Source: Streptomyces sp. NRRL S-646 (lineage in GTDB: Bacteria > Actinomycetota > Actinomycetes > Streptomycetales > Streptomycetaceae). Taken from it: 64,000 nucleotides of DNA. This document shows, in pieces, positions 1 to 8,231 of this stretch (the stretch's first letter is position 1; every line of letters begins with the position of its first letter). A model generated the notes under the pieces. It saw only the letters and a list, made by a program, of their open reading frames with translations, searched no databases and was not told the origin of the DNA. The stretch covers positions 310,001 through 374,000 of the forward strand of contig NZ_JODC01000003.1 in assembly GCF_000720765.1 (NCBI RefSeq). Direction: 5' to 3'. The translations under genes were made by a program, and so were the position numbers.

Positions 1-117
1 CGCAGACTGCCGCTGGTAGACACACTCTTCACCCAGCTGGCCCGTCACCAGGCAGAACCCGCTCCTGAAGTCCGAACAAGCCGTCCCTGTGCGAGCGATG
101 ACGCGAGGTCACCATCC

Positions 118-1989
118 ATGAGCACACAAGACCAGCACGGCACAAGGCGTTCACATCCGAGAAGGCCGCGATCGCGTACGGCCCGGCTGGTGGCGGCCGC
201 CGGCGCCGCCGCTCTGATCTTCTCGGCGGGCCTCGCGACTCCGCTCAACCCGGCGCCCGAGCGGGCGGAGGCCGCCCAGGGCAAGAAAACCCTCACCGTG
301 GCGGTGGCACAGAGCGTCGACTCGCTGAGCCCCTTCCTGGCGGTGCGTCTGCTCAGCACGAGCATCCTTCGGCTGACGTACGAGTACCTGACCGACTACG
401 ACCCCGGGGACGCGCACCCGGTCCCGGGCCTGGCCACCAGCTGGCAGCCGTCCGCCGACAAGCTCACCTGGACGTACACGATCCGTCCCGACGCGAAGTG
501 GTCGGACGGGCAGAAGGTGACCGCCGAGGACGCCGCCTGGACGTTCAACAAGCTGATGACCGACGAGGCGGCCGCCGCCGCGAACGGCAGCTTCGTCACC
601 AACTTCCGCAAGGTGACGGCGCCCAGCCCCACCAAGCTGGTCGTCGAACTGAAGAAGCCCCAGGCCACCATGACGGCTCTCGACGTGCCGATCGTGCCCG
701 AGCACATCTGGAAGGACGTCAAGGACTTCTCGAAGTTCAACAACGACAAGTCCTTCCCCGTCGTCGGTGACGGACCGTTCGTCCTCAGCGACTACAAGGC
801 GGACAGCTACGTCCGGCTCAAGGCCAACAAGAGCTTCTGGCGCGGGGCGCCCAAGTTCGACGAGCTGGTCTTCAAGTACTACAAGGACCAGGACGCGGCC
901 GTGGCCGCCCTCCGCAAGGGCGAGGTCTCCTTCGTCGCGGGGGCGCCGGCCCTGACACCGGCTCAGGCGGCCTCCCTCAAGGGCCAGAAGGACATCAAGG
1001 TCAACGACGCCCCCGGCCGCCGTTTCTACGCCCTCGCCACCAACCCGGGCGCACAGGCCAAGAACGGCAAGAAGTTCGGCGACGGCGACCCGTCACTCCT
1101 CGACCAGCGGGTGCGGCACGCCCTGTTCATGGCGGTCGACCGCAAGGCCATCATCGACAAGGTGTTCCAGGGGCACGCCGTCGAGGGCCAGGGCTACATC
1201 CCGCCGCGCTTCTCTACGTACTTCTGGAAACCGTCGGCGAGCCAGCAACTCTCGTACGACCCCACAAAGGCCGCCCAGCTCCTCGACCGGGCCGGCTACA
1301 AGAAGAACGCCGACGGCAAACGGGTCGGCAAGGACGGCAAACCGCTGAACTACCGGGTCCTGTGCCACGCCACCGACCCCAACGACAAGGCGGTGGGCCA
1401 GTACCTCAAGGAGTGGTGGGCGAAGCTCGGCGTCGGCATGACGCTCGACTGCCTGGACAACGTCACCGACCCCTGGCTCGCGGGCAAGTACGACCTCGCC
1501 TTCGACGGCTGGTCCGTCAACCCCGACCCGGACTTCGTGCTGTCCATCCACACCTGCGCCGCCCTGCCCGCCACCCCCAAGGACACCGGCCAGACCGACA
1601 ACTTCATCTGCGACAAGACCTACGACGGCCTGTACGCCAGGCAGCTCGCCGAGTACGACTCGGCCAAACGGGCCGACATCGTCAAGCAGATGGAGTCGCG
1701 GCTGTACGACCTGGGGTACATGAACGTCATGGCGTATCCGAACGCCGTCGAGGCCTACCGCACCGACCAGATCAAGTCGATCGAGACGATGCCCAAGGCC
1801 GCCGGCAACATCTACGGCCAGGACGGCTACTGGAGCTGGTGGTCGGCGGTCCCGGCCGACTCCGGCAGTTCCTCCGGGGGCAGCTCGACCGGGGTCGTCG
1901 TGGGGGTCGTCGCGGGTGTCGTGGTCCTCGCCGGTGCCGGAGTGCTCTTCGCGCGGCGCCGCCGCGCCACCGCCGACGACCGCGAGTAG
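118..1989 (+). CDS. Peptide ABC transporter substrate-binding protein (family 5), C-terminally anchored
   Basis: A 623-aa SBP_bac_5 (DppA/OppA) protein that should capture peptides outside the membrane for the permeases that follow. Residues about 15-54 form a Sec-type signal with an Arg-rich n-region and a hydrophobic stretch at about 22-42. There is no lipobox Cys. Instead the C-terminus has a Gly/Ser linker, a Val/Gly-rich membrane span at about 590-611 and an RRRR stop-transfer, so it is probably held by a C-terminal anchor rather than by lipid. GAGGT lies about 9 bases before the ATG. It is the first gene of a five-gene operon and ends 3 bases before the permease gene. Family assignment is firm; substrate unknown. 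Confidence 0.93.
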   Translation: MSTQDQHGTRRSHPRRPRSRTARLVAAAGAAALIFSAGLATPLNPAPERAEAAQGKKTLTVAVAQSVDSLSPFLAVRLLSTSILRLTYEYLTDYDPGDAHPVPGLATSWQPSADKLTWTYTIRPDAKWSDGQKVTAEDAAWTFNKLMTDEAAAAANGSFVTNFRKVTAPSPTKLVVELKKPQATMTALDVPIVPEHIWKDVKDFSKFNNDKSFPVVGDGPFVLSDYKADSYVRLKANKSFWRGAPKFDELVFKYYKDQDAAVAALRKGEVSFVAGAPALTPAQAASLKGQKDIKVNDAPGRRFYALATNPGAQAKNGKKFGDGDPSLLDQRVRHALFMAVDRKAIIDKVFQGHAVEGQGYIPPRFSTYFWKPSASQQLSYDPTKAAQLLDRAGYKKNADGKRVGKDGKPLNYRVLCHATDPNDKAVGQYLKEWWAKLGVGMTLDCLDNVTDPWLAGKYDLAFDGWSVNPDPDFVLSIHTCAALPATPKDTGQTDNFICDKTYDGLYARQLAEYDSAKRADIVKQMESRLYDLGYMNVMAYPNAVEAYRTDQIKSIETMPKAAGNIYGQDGYWSWWSAVPADSGSSSGGSSTGVVVGVVAGVVVLAGAGVLFARRRRATADDRE

Positions 1990-1992
1990 CCC

Positions 1993-3069
1993 ATGCAGCC
2001 AACGGCACCTGACGCAGCGTCCGCCGCGGTCGACAAGGCCGCCGTACCGGTCCCGGCCGGTCCGGCGGTCCGCGGACCACGGGCCCGCACCACCACCGCC
2101 TATCTGCGGTACGGGGCGGGCAAGGCGGGCGGCGCCGCCGTGTCGCTGCTCGCCGTGCTGGTCACCGGGTTCTTCCTGTTCCGGCTGATCCCCGGTGACC
2201 CGGTCAAGACGATGACCGGCGGCCGCCCCATCTCGGCGCAGCAACTGGCTGCCTACCGCAGGGAGTTCGGGCTCGACCTGCCCGTGTGGCGGCAGTTCAC
2301 GGACTACTGCGGCAAGGCGCTCACCGGTGACCTGGGCACGTCGTACCAGTTCCGCACCCCGGTCGTCGACAAGATCGGCGAGGCGCTGCCGAACACGCTG
2401 CTGCTGACCGGCACGGCCTTCGTGCTCTACACCGCGCTCGGCATGTTCCTCGGCACCCGCTCGGCCTGGCGGCACGGCAAGCTCGGCGACAAGCTCAACA
2501 CCGGTCTGGCGCTGACCCTGTACTCCGTCCCGTCCTTCTGGCTGGGCCTGCTGATCATCATCGTGTTCGGCGTGGGCCTCGGCCCGGTCCCCGGGCTTTT
2601 CCCGACCGGCGGCATGGAGTCGGGCGGCAAGGAGGGTTTCTCCTACGTCCTCGACGTCGCCCATCACCTCGTGCTGCCGGTGCTCACCCTGGTCGCCGTC
2701 GAGTACGGCCAGACGCTGCTGGTCACGCGCTCGGCGCTGCTCGACGAGATGGGCAGCGACTATCTGACGACCGCCCGCGCCAAGGGCCTCAGGGACGACC
2801 TCGTGCGGCGCCGGCATGCCGTGCCGAACGCGCTGCTGCCCACGGTCACCCTGGTCTTCGTCAACCTCGGGCGGACGGTCGCGGGCGTCATCCTGGTCGA
2901 GACGGTCTTCTCCTGGCCGGGCCTCGGCGGGCTGTTCTACCAGGCGCTGAGCGTCCCCGACCTGCCCCTCGTCCAGGGCCTGTTCCTCTTCTTCGCCTCG
3001 GCGGTGATCGTCATGAACACTCTGGCCGACCTGCTCTATCCGCTGCTCGACCCGCGGGTGGGCCGATGA
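1993..3069 (+). CDS. Peptide ABC transporter permease, DppB type
   Basis: A 358-aa integral-membrane BPD_transp_1 permease. After a Pro/Ala-rich N-terminal extension of about 40 residues there are about six membrane segments. The cytoplasmic EAA-like loop that docks on the ATPase is visible as DYLTTARAKGL near residue 260. It would form the transmembrane channel with the next gene product. The ATG is 3 bases after the binding-protein stop, and the stop overlaps the next start by 4 bases (ATGA), so translation is probably coupled. Confidence 0.94.
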   Translation: MQPTAPDAASAAVDKAAVPVPAGPAVRGPRARTTTAYLRYGAGKAGGAAVSLLAVLVTGFFLFRLIPGDPVKTMTGGRPISAQQLAAYRREFGLDLPVWRQFTDYCGKALTGDLGTSYQFRTPVVDKIGEALPNTLLLTGTAFVLYTALGMFLGTRSAWRHGKLGDKLNTGLALTLYSVPSFWLGLLIIIVFGVGLGPVPGLFPTGGMESGGKEGFSYVLDVAHHLVLPVLTLVAVEYGQTLLVTRSALLDEMGSDYLTTARAKGLRDDLVRRRHAVPNALLPTVTLVFVNLGRTVAGVILVETVFSWPGLGGLFYQALSVPDLPLVQGLFLFFASAVIVMNTLADLLYPLLDPRVGR

Positions 3070-3977
3070 CGACCGAACCGGTGCAGGAGACCCCTCGCCG
3101 GCTGGCCTGGCAGCGCCGCCGCCGCTCCGCCGTGCGGTTCTGGCAGCAGTACCGCACGCACCGCGCAGGCCTGGTCGGTCTGGCCGCGCTCACCCTGTTC
3201 GCGCTGGTCGCGCTGACGGCGCCGCTGACGGTCGGCTCCGACGTGGCCGGAGTCACCGACGCGCCGGGCAGTCCTCTCCAGCCGCCGAGCGGTGAATTCC
3301 CGCTGGGCACCGACCGGTTCGGGCGCGATCTGCTGGGCCTGGTGGTGTGGGGCTCCCGGGTCTCGCTGCTGGTCGGGCTGCTCGCGGCGGTGCTGTCGGT
3401 GGTGATCGGCACGGTCGTCGGGATCACCGCGGGGCACTTCCGGGGGCCGTACGCGACCGTACTGATGCGCGTCACCGACTGGTTCCTGGTGATGCCGGCG
3501 CTGGTGCTCGCCATCGCGCTGGCCACCGTGATGTCCCGCTCCCTGGGCACGGTGATCCTCGCGATCGGCGTCACCTCCTGGCCGACGACGGCCCGGCTGG
3601 TCCGCGCGCAGACGCTGGCGGTGGAGTCCCGGCCGTACATCGAACGGGCCAAGGCGCTCGGTGGCGGCCACTGGCACGTCATGACCCGGCACGTCCTGCC
3701 CAACGTAATGCCGCTGGTCCTGGCCCAGACGACCCTGATGATCTCCTCCTCCGTGCTCGCCGAGGCGACGCTGGCCTTCCTGGGCCTCGGCGATCCCACG
3801 GTCATCTCGTGGGGCGGCCTGCTGCAGGACGCACGCGAGGCCGGTGCCGTCAGCTCCGGCGACTGGTGGTACCTGGTGCCGCCGGGCATCGCGATCGCGG
3901 TGGTCGCACTGACGTTCACACTGTGCGGGCGTGCGGTGGAGTCCGTCCTCAACCCCAGACTGGGGGTGGCCCGTTGA
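3066..3977 (+). CDS. Peptide ABC transporter permease, DppC type
   Basis: A 303-aa second permease with the DppC-type extended N-terminus and BPD_transp_1 domain. The EAA-like loop reads YIERAKALGGG near residue 195. It pairs with the DppB-type protein to form the channel. The start overlaps the previous stop by 4 bases. Its last 31 codons or so are copied, with divergence, just downstream (188-bp tandem duplication), so its C-terminal peptide LNPRLGVAR appears twice in the DNA. Confidence 0.94.
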   Translation: MTTEPVQETPRRLAWQRRRRSAVRFWQQYRTHRAGLVGLAALTLFALVALTAPLTVGSDVAGVTDAPGSPLQPPSGEFPLGTDRFGRDLLGLVVWGSRVSLLVGLLAAVLSVVIGTVVGITAGHFRGPYATVLMRVTDWFLVMPALVLAIALATVMSRSLGTVILAIGVTSWPTTARLVRAQTLAVESRPYIERAKALGGGHWHVMTRHVLPNVMPLVLAQTTLMISSSVLAEATLAFLGLGDPTVISWGGLLQDAREAGAVSSGDWWYLVPPGIAIAVVALTFTLCGRAVESVLNPRLGVAR

Positions 3978-4260
3978 CGCTGCTGGAGGTGCGGGACCTC
4001 GAAGTGACCTATGCCGGCGGGGCCGCCGCCGTACGGGGCGTGGACCTGTCGCCGGCGGCCGGAGAAGAGCTCGGCATCGCGATCGCGGCCCTCGCGCTGA
4101 CCTTCACGCTGCGCGGGCGCGCCTTGGAGTCCGTCCTCAACCCCAGACTGGGGGTGGCCCGTTGACGCTGCTGGAGGTGCGGGACCTCGAAGTGACCTAT
4201 GCCGGCGGCGCGGCCGCGGTACGGGGCGTGAGCCTGTCACTGGCGGCGGGACAGAAGCTC
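3885..4260 (+). repeat. 188-bp tandem duplication across the permease/ATPase junction
   Basis: The 9-mer GGCATCGCG occurs at 3885, 4073 and 4261, exactly 188 bp apart each time. Each unit holds the 3' end of the DppC-type gene, the TTGA stop/start overlap and the first codons of the DppD-type gene. About 84 bp around the overlap (3937-4020 against 4125-4208) is identical; the flanks have diverged, partly at third codon positions. The 9-mer lies in both the permease and ATPase coding sequences, so slippage or recombination at this microhomology is the likely origin. Confidence 0.9.
3974..4165 (+). pseudogene. Chimeric 63-codon mini-ORF made by the tandem duplication
   Basis: Starting at the TTG that overlaps the permease stop, this frame encodes about 36 residues matching the start of the DppD-type ATPase, up to LGIA just before the Walker A motif. 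It then switches into the last ~27 residues of the DppC-type permease, ending LNPRLGVAR. Its stop overlaps the TTG of the real ATPase gene exactly as the permease stop overlaps its own TTG. It lacks every nucleotide-binding motif and is probably a translated spacer, not a functional protein. Whether it is translated is unknown. Confidence 0.75.
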
Positions 4261-5163
4261 GGCATCGCGGGCGAGTCGGGCTGCGGCAAGTCCACGCTGG
4301 CGCTCGCGCTGCTGAGACTGCTGCCGGCAAGTGCCCGCGTATCCGGACAGATCCTGCTGAACGGCGAGGACGTCCTGACCATGCGCTGGGGGCAGGTGCG
4401 AGCCGTGCGCTGGGCCGGCGCCTCGATCGTCTTCCAGGGGGCGATGCACTCCCTCAACCCCGTCCACCGCATCGGCGACCAGATCGCCGAGCCGATCCTG
4501 CTGCACCGCGGGGCGACGGCGGCCGCGGCGCGGAAGAGGACCGGTGAGCTGCTGGAGCAGGTGGGCCTGCCCGCGGCACGCGCGTCGGCGTACCCGCACG
4601 AGCTGTCCGGCGGCCAGCGCCAGCGCGTCATGATCGCCATGGCGCTCGCCTGCGACCCCCAACTGATCATCGCCGACGAGCCGACCACGGCCCTGGACGT
4701 GATGATCCAGGCGCAGATCCTGCGGCTGATCGAACAGCTCGTCGCCGAGCAGGACGTCGGCCTGATCATGATCAGCCACGATCTGGCGGTGCTGGCCGAC
4801 ACCTGCGACCGGCTCGCGGTGATGTACGCGGGCCGCGTCGTCGAGGAGGGCCCCGCCCGCAAGGTCTACGAGGACGCCCGGCACCCGTATGCGGCGGCCC
4901 TGTCGGCGGCCTTCCCGCGCATCGGCGACCGGGCCTCCCGGTTCGCCCCGAGCGGCCTGGCCGGCGATCCGCCCGACCCCTCCTCCCTGCCCTCCGGCTG
5001 CACCTTCCACCCGCGCTGCCCGGTCGCCCTGGAGGAGTGCTCCGTCGAGGACCAGCGGCTGCGGGACGCGGGGCAGGGGCGGTGGGCGGCCTGTGTGCAC
5101 GTGGGGGCTGCGGTACCTCCGCCGGCCGGTCCGACGGAGGATGCGAGGAGCAGCAGCACATGA
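4162..5163 (+). CDS. Peptide ABC transporter ATP-binding protein, DppD type
   Basis: A 333-aa ATPase that powers peptide import. Walker A is GESGCGKST at residues 37-45, the signature is LSGGQRQR, and Walker B is LIIADEPTTALD. The C-terminal oligopeptide-HPY region carries the Cys motif CTFHPRCPVALEEC. The TTG at 4162 is chosen because it gives the standard N-terminus MTLLEVRDLEVTY, follows a G-rich SD-like stretch, and reproduces the stop/start overlap. A longer frame upstream runs through the duplicated DNA and is not natural. Followed by a second tandem duplication. Confidence 0.92.
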   Translation: MTLLEVRDLEVTYAGGAAAVRGVSLSLAAGQKLGIAGESGCGKSTLALALLRLLPASARVSGQILLNGEDVLTMRWGQVRAVRWAGASIVFQGAMHSLNPVHRIGDQIAEPILLHRGATAAAARKRTGELLEQVGLPAARASAYPHELSGGQRQRVMIAMALACDPQLIIADEPTTALDVMIQAQILRLIEQLVAEQDVGLIMISHDLAVLADTCDRLAVMYAGRVVEEGPARKVYEDARHPYAAALSAAFPRIGDRASRFAPSGLAGDPPDPSSLPSGCTFHPRCPVALEECSVEDQRLRDAGQGRWAACVHVGAAVPPPAGPTEDARSSST

Positions 5164-5400
5164 CGACGACTCCTTCCTCGCCTCCCCTGCTCAGCGCTCA
5201 GGGCCTGCAGGTGACCTTTCCGGGACCGCGAGACGTGGGACCCGGACGGCAGACGGCCTGCGTGCACGTGGGGACTGCGGCCTCGCCGTCGGCCGGCCCG
5301 ATGGAAGACGCGAGGAGCACCACATGACGACGACCGCACCACCACCGCCCTTGCTCAGCGCCCAGGGCCTGCACGTGACCTTTCCCGGGCGGCACGGTGC
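5070..5400 (+). repeat. ~164-167-bp tandem duplication across the ATPase/ATPase junction
   Basis: The 3' end of the DppD-type gene (ACVHVG..P..GP.EDARS..T), its GAGGAG ribosome site, the ATGA overlap and the first ~22 codons of the DppF-type gene (MTTT...LLSAQGL.VTFPG) occur twice. The ATGs are at 5160 and 5324, 164 bp apart, and the upstream GGCCTG motifs at 5088 and 5255 are 167 bp apart because of a 3-bp indel. The copies have diverged at many positions. Outer boundaries are approximate. Confidence 0.85.
5160..5327 (+). pseudogene. Chimeric 55-codon mini-ORF made by the second duplication
   Basis: It starts with the residues of the DppF-type ATPase (MTTTPSSPPLLSAQGLQVTF) and ends with residues matching the C-terminus of the DppD-type ATPase (CVHVGTAASPSAGPMEDARS). 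It has its own GAGGAG site. It overlaps the upstream stop and the downstream ATG by ATGA, so the operon stays translationally linked through it. It contains no Walker or signature motif. Same architecture as the mini-ORF at 3974 but built from different genes. Confidence 0.75.
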
Positions 5401-6322
5401 CCCTGCGGCGCGGGCCGTGGACGGCGTCGAACTCGACATCCGGGCCGGGGAGATCGTGGCACTGGTCGGCGAGTCGGGCTGCGGCAAGACGACGCTGGCG
5501 CGTTCGCTGCTCGGCCTGGTGACGCCGGCCGCGGGCCGGATCACGTTCGACGGGAAGCCCGTGGAGTACTCATCGCGGGCCCTGAAGGCGTACCGCAGGC
5601 GCGTCCAGCTGGTGCTGCAGGATCCGACCGGCTCGCTCAACCCCCGTCACACGGTGTACGACGCGGTCGCCGAGGGCCTGCGGATCCACGGCCGTACGGG
5701 GAACGAGCGGGCGGCGGTCGCCGAGGCCCTCGCCCACGCGGGATTGCGCCCGCCGGAGCGCTTCTTCCTGCGCTACCCGCACGAGCTGTCCGGCGGCCAG
5801 CGCCAACGCGTGGTCATCGCAGGCGCACTCGTCCTCGAACCCGAACTGATCATCGCCGACGAACCGGTGGCCTCGCTCGACGCCTCCGTACGCGGCGAGA
5901 TCCTCGCCCTCCTCCTCCGCCTGCGCACCGAACTGGGCCTGTCCGCACTGGTGGTCACCCACGACCTGGGCCTGGCCTGGAACATCGCCGACCGGGTGGC
6001 GGTCATGTACCTGGGCCGGATCGTGGAGACGGGCGAGGTGGAGCAGGTCCTGACGGCACCCCGACACCCGTACACCCAGGCGCTGCTGTCGGTCCTCCCG
6101 GAGGCCCAGGGCGACCCGGTGGTCCTGACCGGCGAGCCACCGGATCCGTCGCGCATTCCCGCCGGGTGCCGGTTCCATGCCCGGTGCCAGGTGCTGGCGA
6201 GCGGGGAGGCAGAGCGCGCGGGCGTCGCGGACCGCTGCCGCACCGAGGACCTGGAGGTGCTGGACGGGGGTGGCGGGGGGCAGGTGGCCTGTCACTGGGC
6301 GCGGGCTCGGACTGTCGTCTGA
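5324..6322 (+). CDS. Peptide ABC transporter ATP-binding protein, DppF type
   Basis: A 332-aa second ATPase of the importer. Walker A is GESGCGKTT at residues 49-57, the signature is LSGGQRQR, Walker B is LIIADEPVASLD, and the C-terminal motif is GCRFHARC. The ATG at 5324 has GAGGAG 6-7 bases upstream and overlaps the mini-ORF stop. Last gene of the operon; no strong terminator hairpin was seen behind it. Confidence 0.93.
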   Translation: MTTTAPPPPLLSAQGLHVTFPGRHGAPAARAVDGVELDIRAGEIVALVGESGCGKTTLARSLLGLVTPAAGRITFDGKPVEYSSRALKAYRRRVQLVLQDPTGSLNPRHTVYDAVAEGLRIHGRTGNERAAVAEALAHAGLRPPERFFLRYPHELSGGQRQRVVIAGALVLEPELIIADEPVASLDASVRGEILALLLRLRTELGLSALVVTHDLGLAWNIADRVAVMYLGRIVETGEVEQVLTAPRHPYTQALLSVLPEAQGDPVVLTGEPPDPSRIPAGCRFHARCQVLASGEAERAGVADRCRTEDLEVLDGGGGGQVACHWARARTVV

Positions 6323-6459
6323 CGACGGTCGGCTCGCCTTGAGGGGAGCGTGAAATGGCCCGCGGCGCGGGTCTGCTCGTCGTGGCCAGGTGTGGGCACA
6401 TGTCGAGCACGCGGCCCGGCCGACGCCCGAGCGGCCGGACGGGGCTGTCATCGCGACGA

Positions 6460-7279
6460 CTACACCGGAGACGTGGAAGGGGCGCCCCTCGGGGGACTGA
6501 CACGGCTGCTGGGGTGGTCGAGCCGCAGCTCCACATCGGCCCCCTCCTCGAAGGCCGGCATACGGGCATCGTTCCGCCGGGGCGCCTCGACGTGCACGAG
6601 GTGCCCCGCACGGCTGTCGGCGAGCGCATCATCCCGCCACACTGCCGGCGCTGCCGTCAGCCGTGCCGAGGCCGCAGCGTACTCACTGCGTTCCCGCGCC
6701 TCGGCCGCGCTACGGGTGAGCCTCTCGAACTCCCGCAGGTCGAGCGAGCCGTCGTCCGGGTACGGCAGCTGTCCGCCGGGCCGGGTGGCGAGCACCTCGC
6801 GCCCCGGTTCGGCGGCGAGGGCGCGCACGGGCAACGTTTTGGCGACCTCGGGGACTCCTTCTAGTTGTACGTGTCCGCGGCAGAGGAGGGCGACGACGAG
6901 ACCGGTCACGATGGGTCCTGGCCGACCACGGCTTTGGCGATCTCGGCGCACAGGGCTTTCAGGCGTCGTACAGGACAGCCCGCACCCGCTTGATGTAGTT
7001 GTGCAAAGTCGTGCGGGCCGTCGGAGGCGGCGTGTTCAGCCACAACCCGTCGATCAGCTCCTCGGCAGGTACGGCCCGCTCGGCCTTGAGCAGGAGCAGC
7101 GCGAGGAGGTCCCGCTCTCTGGGCGCAGTGATCGACAGCGATTCTCCTGCTTGGAGCACATCCGGCGGTCCCAGAATCCGGCAGTCGAACACCCTGCCCA
7201 TCCCTCCGCCTGCGGTGATCAATCGTATGGACGGGGCTGACGGAAAGTGGCGCCAGTCGTTCGCCGGCGCCTCCTTCAC
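6460..7279 (-). pseudogene. Decayed SARP/BTAD-type transcriptional regulator
   Basis: The first ~106 codons (7279 to 6959) read as a SARP winged-helix domain: FDCRILGPPDVL, then ERDLLALLLLKAERAVP and ELIDGLW, and TARTTLHNYIKRVR. The frame stops at RAVLYDA. Continuation is found only in other minus frames: RRLKALCAEIAKAVVG, then a BTAD-like stretch TRPGGQLPYPDDGSLDLREF with ERLTRSAAEARE. So there are at least two frame breaks, and no complete second half. Intact SARPs are typically 250-300 aa or longer and activate secondary-metabolite clusters. It is divergent from the response regulator at 7318. Confidence 0.7.
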
Positions 7280-7317
7280 AAGTTGACCAATGCAACGGCT
7301 ATGTTTGAGGTGTATTC

Positions 7318-7992
7318 ATGAACAACCGTGCGTTCGACCGAGTTGGGCTGCGTATCGCCCTCGTAGGGCCGCCCCCCTTGCTGCGGGAAAACGTCCGCTC
7401 GGCACTCGGCGTCTACGGCATCAACGTCGTCGCGGAGGCCGAAGAGACCGATCGCGTGCTGCCGCTCGTGAGGTCCTCGTGTGCTGATGTCGTGCTCGTG
7501 GATCTCGACGGTCCGGGCACCGCAGTGCTGGAGATATGCAGACCCTTGGTGCGGGACGTCGGAGTGCGGGGAATTCTGGGCATGACGCGGCGCTCTGACG
7601 ACGGAACGCTCCTGCGCTCCGCGCTCGTGGCCGGCGTCCGGGGGTACGTGGCCACGTCCGCGGAGACCGAGGAAATTGTCGGTGCGGTGCGTGCAGTGGC
7701 AGGCGGCTCCGTGGTCGTGGGCACCACGGCGGCGCGCCTCATGGCCGAGTTGCTCAGGGCTCCGGCCTCACATCTCGAACAGGGCATGCCGTCCGTGCTG
7801 ACCCGGCGGGAGTCGGAGATCCTCGAACTTGTCGCACGGGGCCACGACAACCGGCATATCGCAAGGCTGCTCACGCTGGCCGACAAGACTGTGCGCAACC
7901 ACGTCTCGGCCATCTTCAGCAAGATCGGCGCGGACAACCGGGCGCAGGCTGTGGTGCGCGCCCGAGAAGCGGGATTCGGCCTGGTGGGTTGA
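7318..7992 (+). CDS. NarL/LuxR-family response regulator with atypical receiver
   Basis: A 224-aa DNA-binding regulator: receiver-like domain (about 11-130) and LuxR helix-turn-helix (about 155-215, LTRRESEILELVARG and TVRNHVSAIFSKIG). The Asp at 62 (LVDLD) sits where the phosphoacceptor normally is. The acidic pair usually found after the first strand is replaced by GPPP (ALVGPPPLL), and the conserved Lys after GVRGY is missing. It may therefore act without phosphorylation. No sensor kinase gene is nearby. GAGG lies 7 bases before the ATG. Confidence 0.88.
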   Translation: MNNRAFDRVGLRIALVGPPPLLRENVRSALGVYGINVVAEAEETDRVLPLVRSSCADVVLVDLDGPGTAVLEICRPLVRDVGVRGILGMTRRSDDGTLLRSALVAGVRGYVATSAETEEIVGAVRAVAGGSVVVGTTAARLMAELLRAPASHLEQGMPSVLTRRESEILELVARGHDNRHIARLLTLADKTVRNHVSAIFSKIGADNRAQAVVRAREAGFGLVG

Positions 7993-8168
7993 CGACTGCT
8001 GGGCCATGACGGGGAGTCGTACTCCCTGACCAGGACAAATTCGGGACGCGCACACTATGCATCCGGGACAGGGGCTGGGAGAGGATCTCTCTGCCAGCCC
8101 AGGGAGGCGCTCGATTCCGGGCACGGCGCAGGCAGGATTCCATGTCATGTGCGCGACATTTCGACTTT

Positions 8169-8187
8169 GACCTGTCGACCACAGGTC
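8169..8187 (+). promoter_or_regulatory. Inverted repeat overlapping a -35-like TTGACC, upstream of the secreted protein
   Basis: GACCTGT, five bases, ACAGGTC: a perfect 7-bp inverted repeat. TTGACC (8167-8172) overlaps its left arm. A -10-like element 17-20 bases on is poor. It lies about 45 bases upstream of the start at 8232, so it could be an operator or extracytoplasmic sigma site. Function inferred from position only. Confidence 0.4.
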
Positions 8188-8231
8188 CGCACATGTATTC
8201 AGCTCCACCCAAACGGAGGGAACAGCTCAAA

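Noticed and set aside
1093..2817. Long minus-strand open frame (574 codons) antisense to the first binding protein and permease
   Set aside because: It lies wholly opposite two well-supported genes, has Arg/Gly/Val-biased composition typical of GC-rich antisense frames, and shows no domain.
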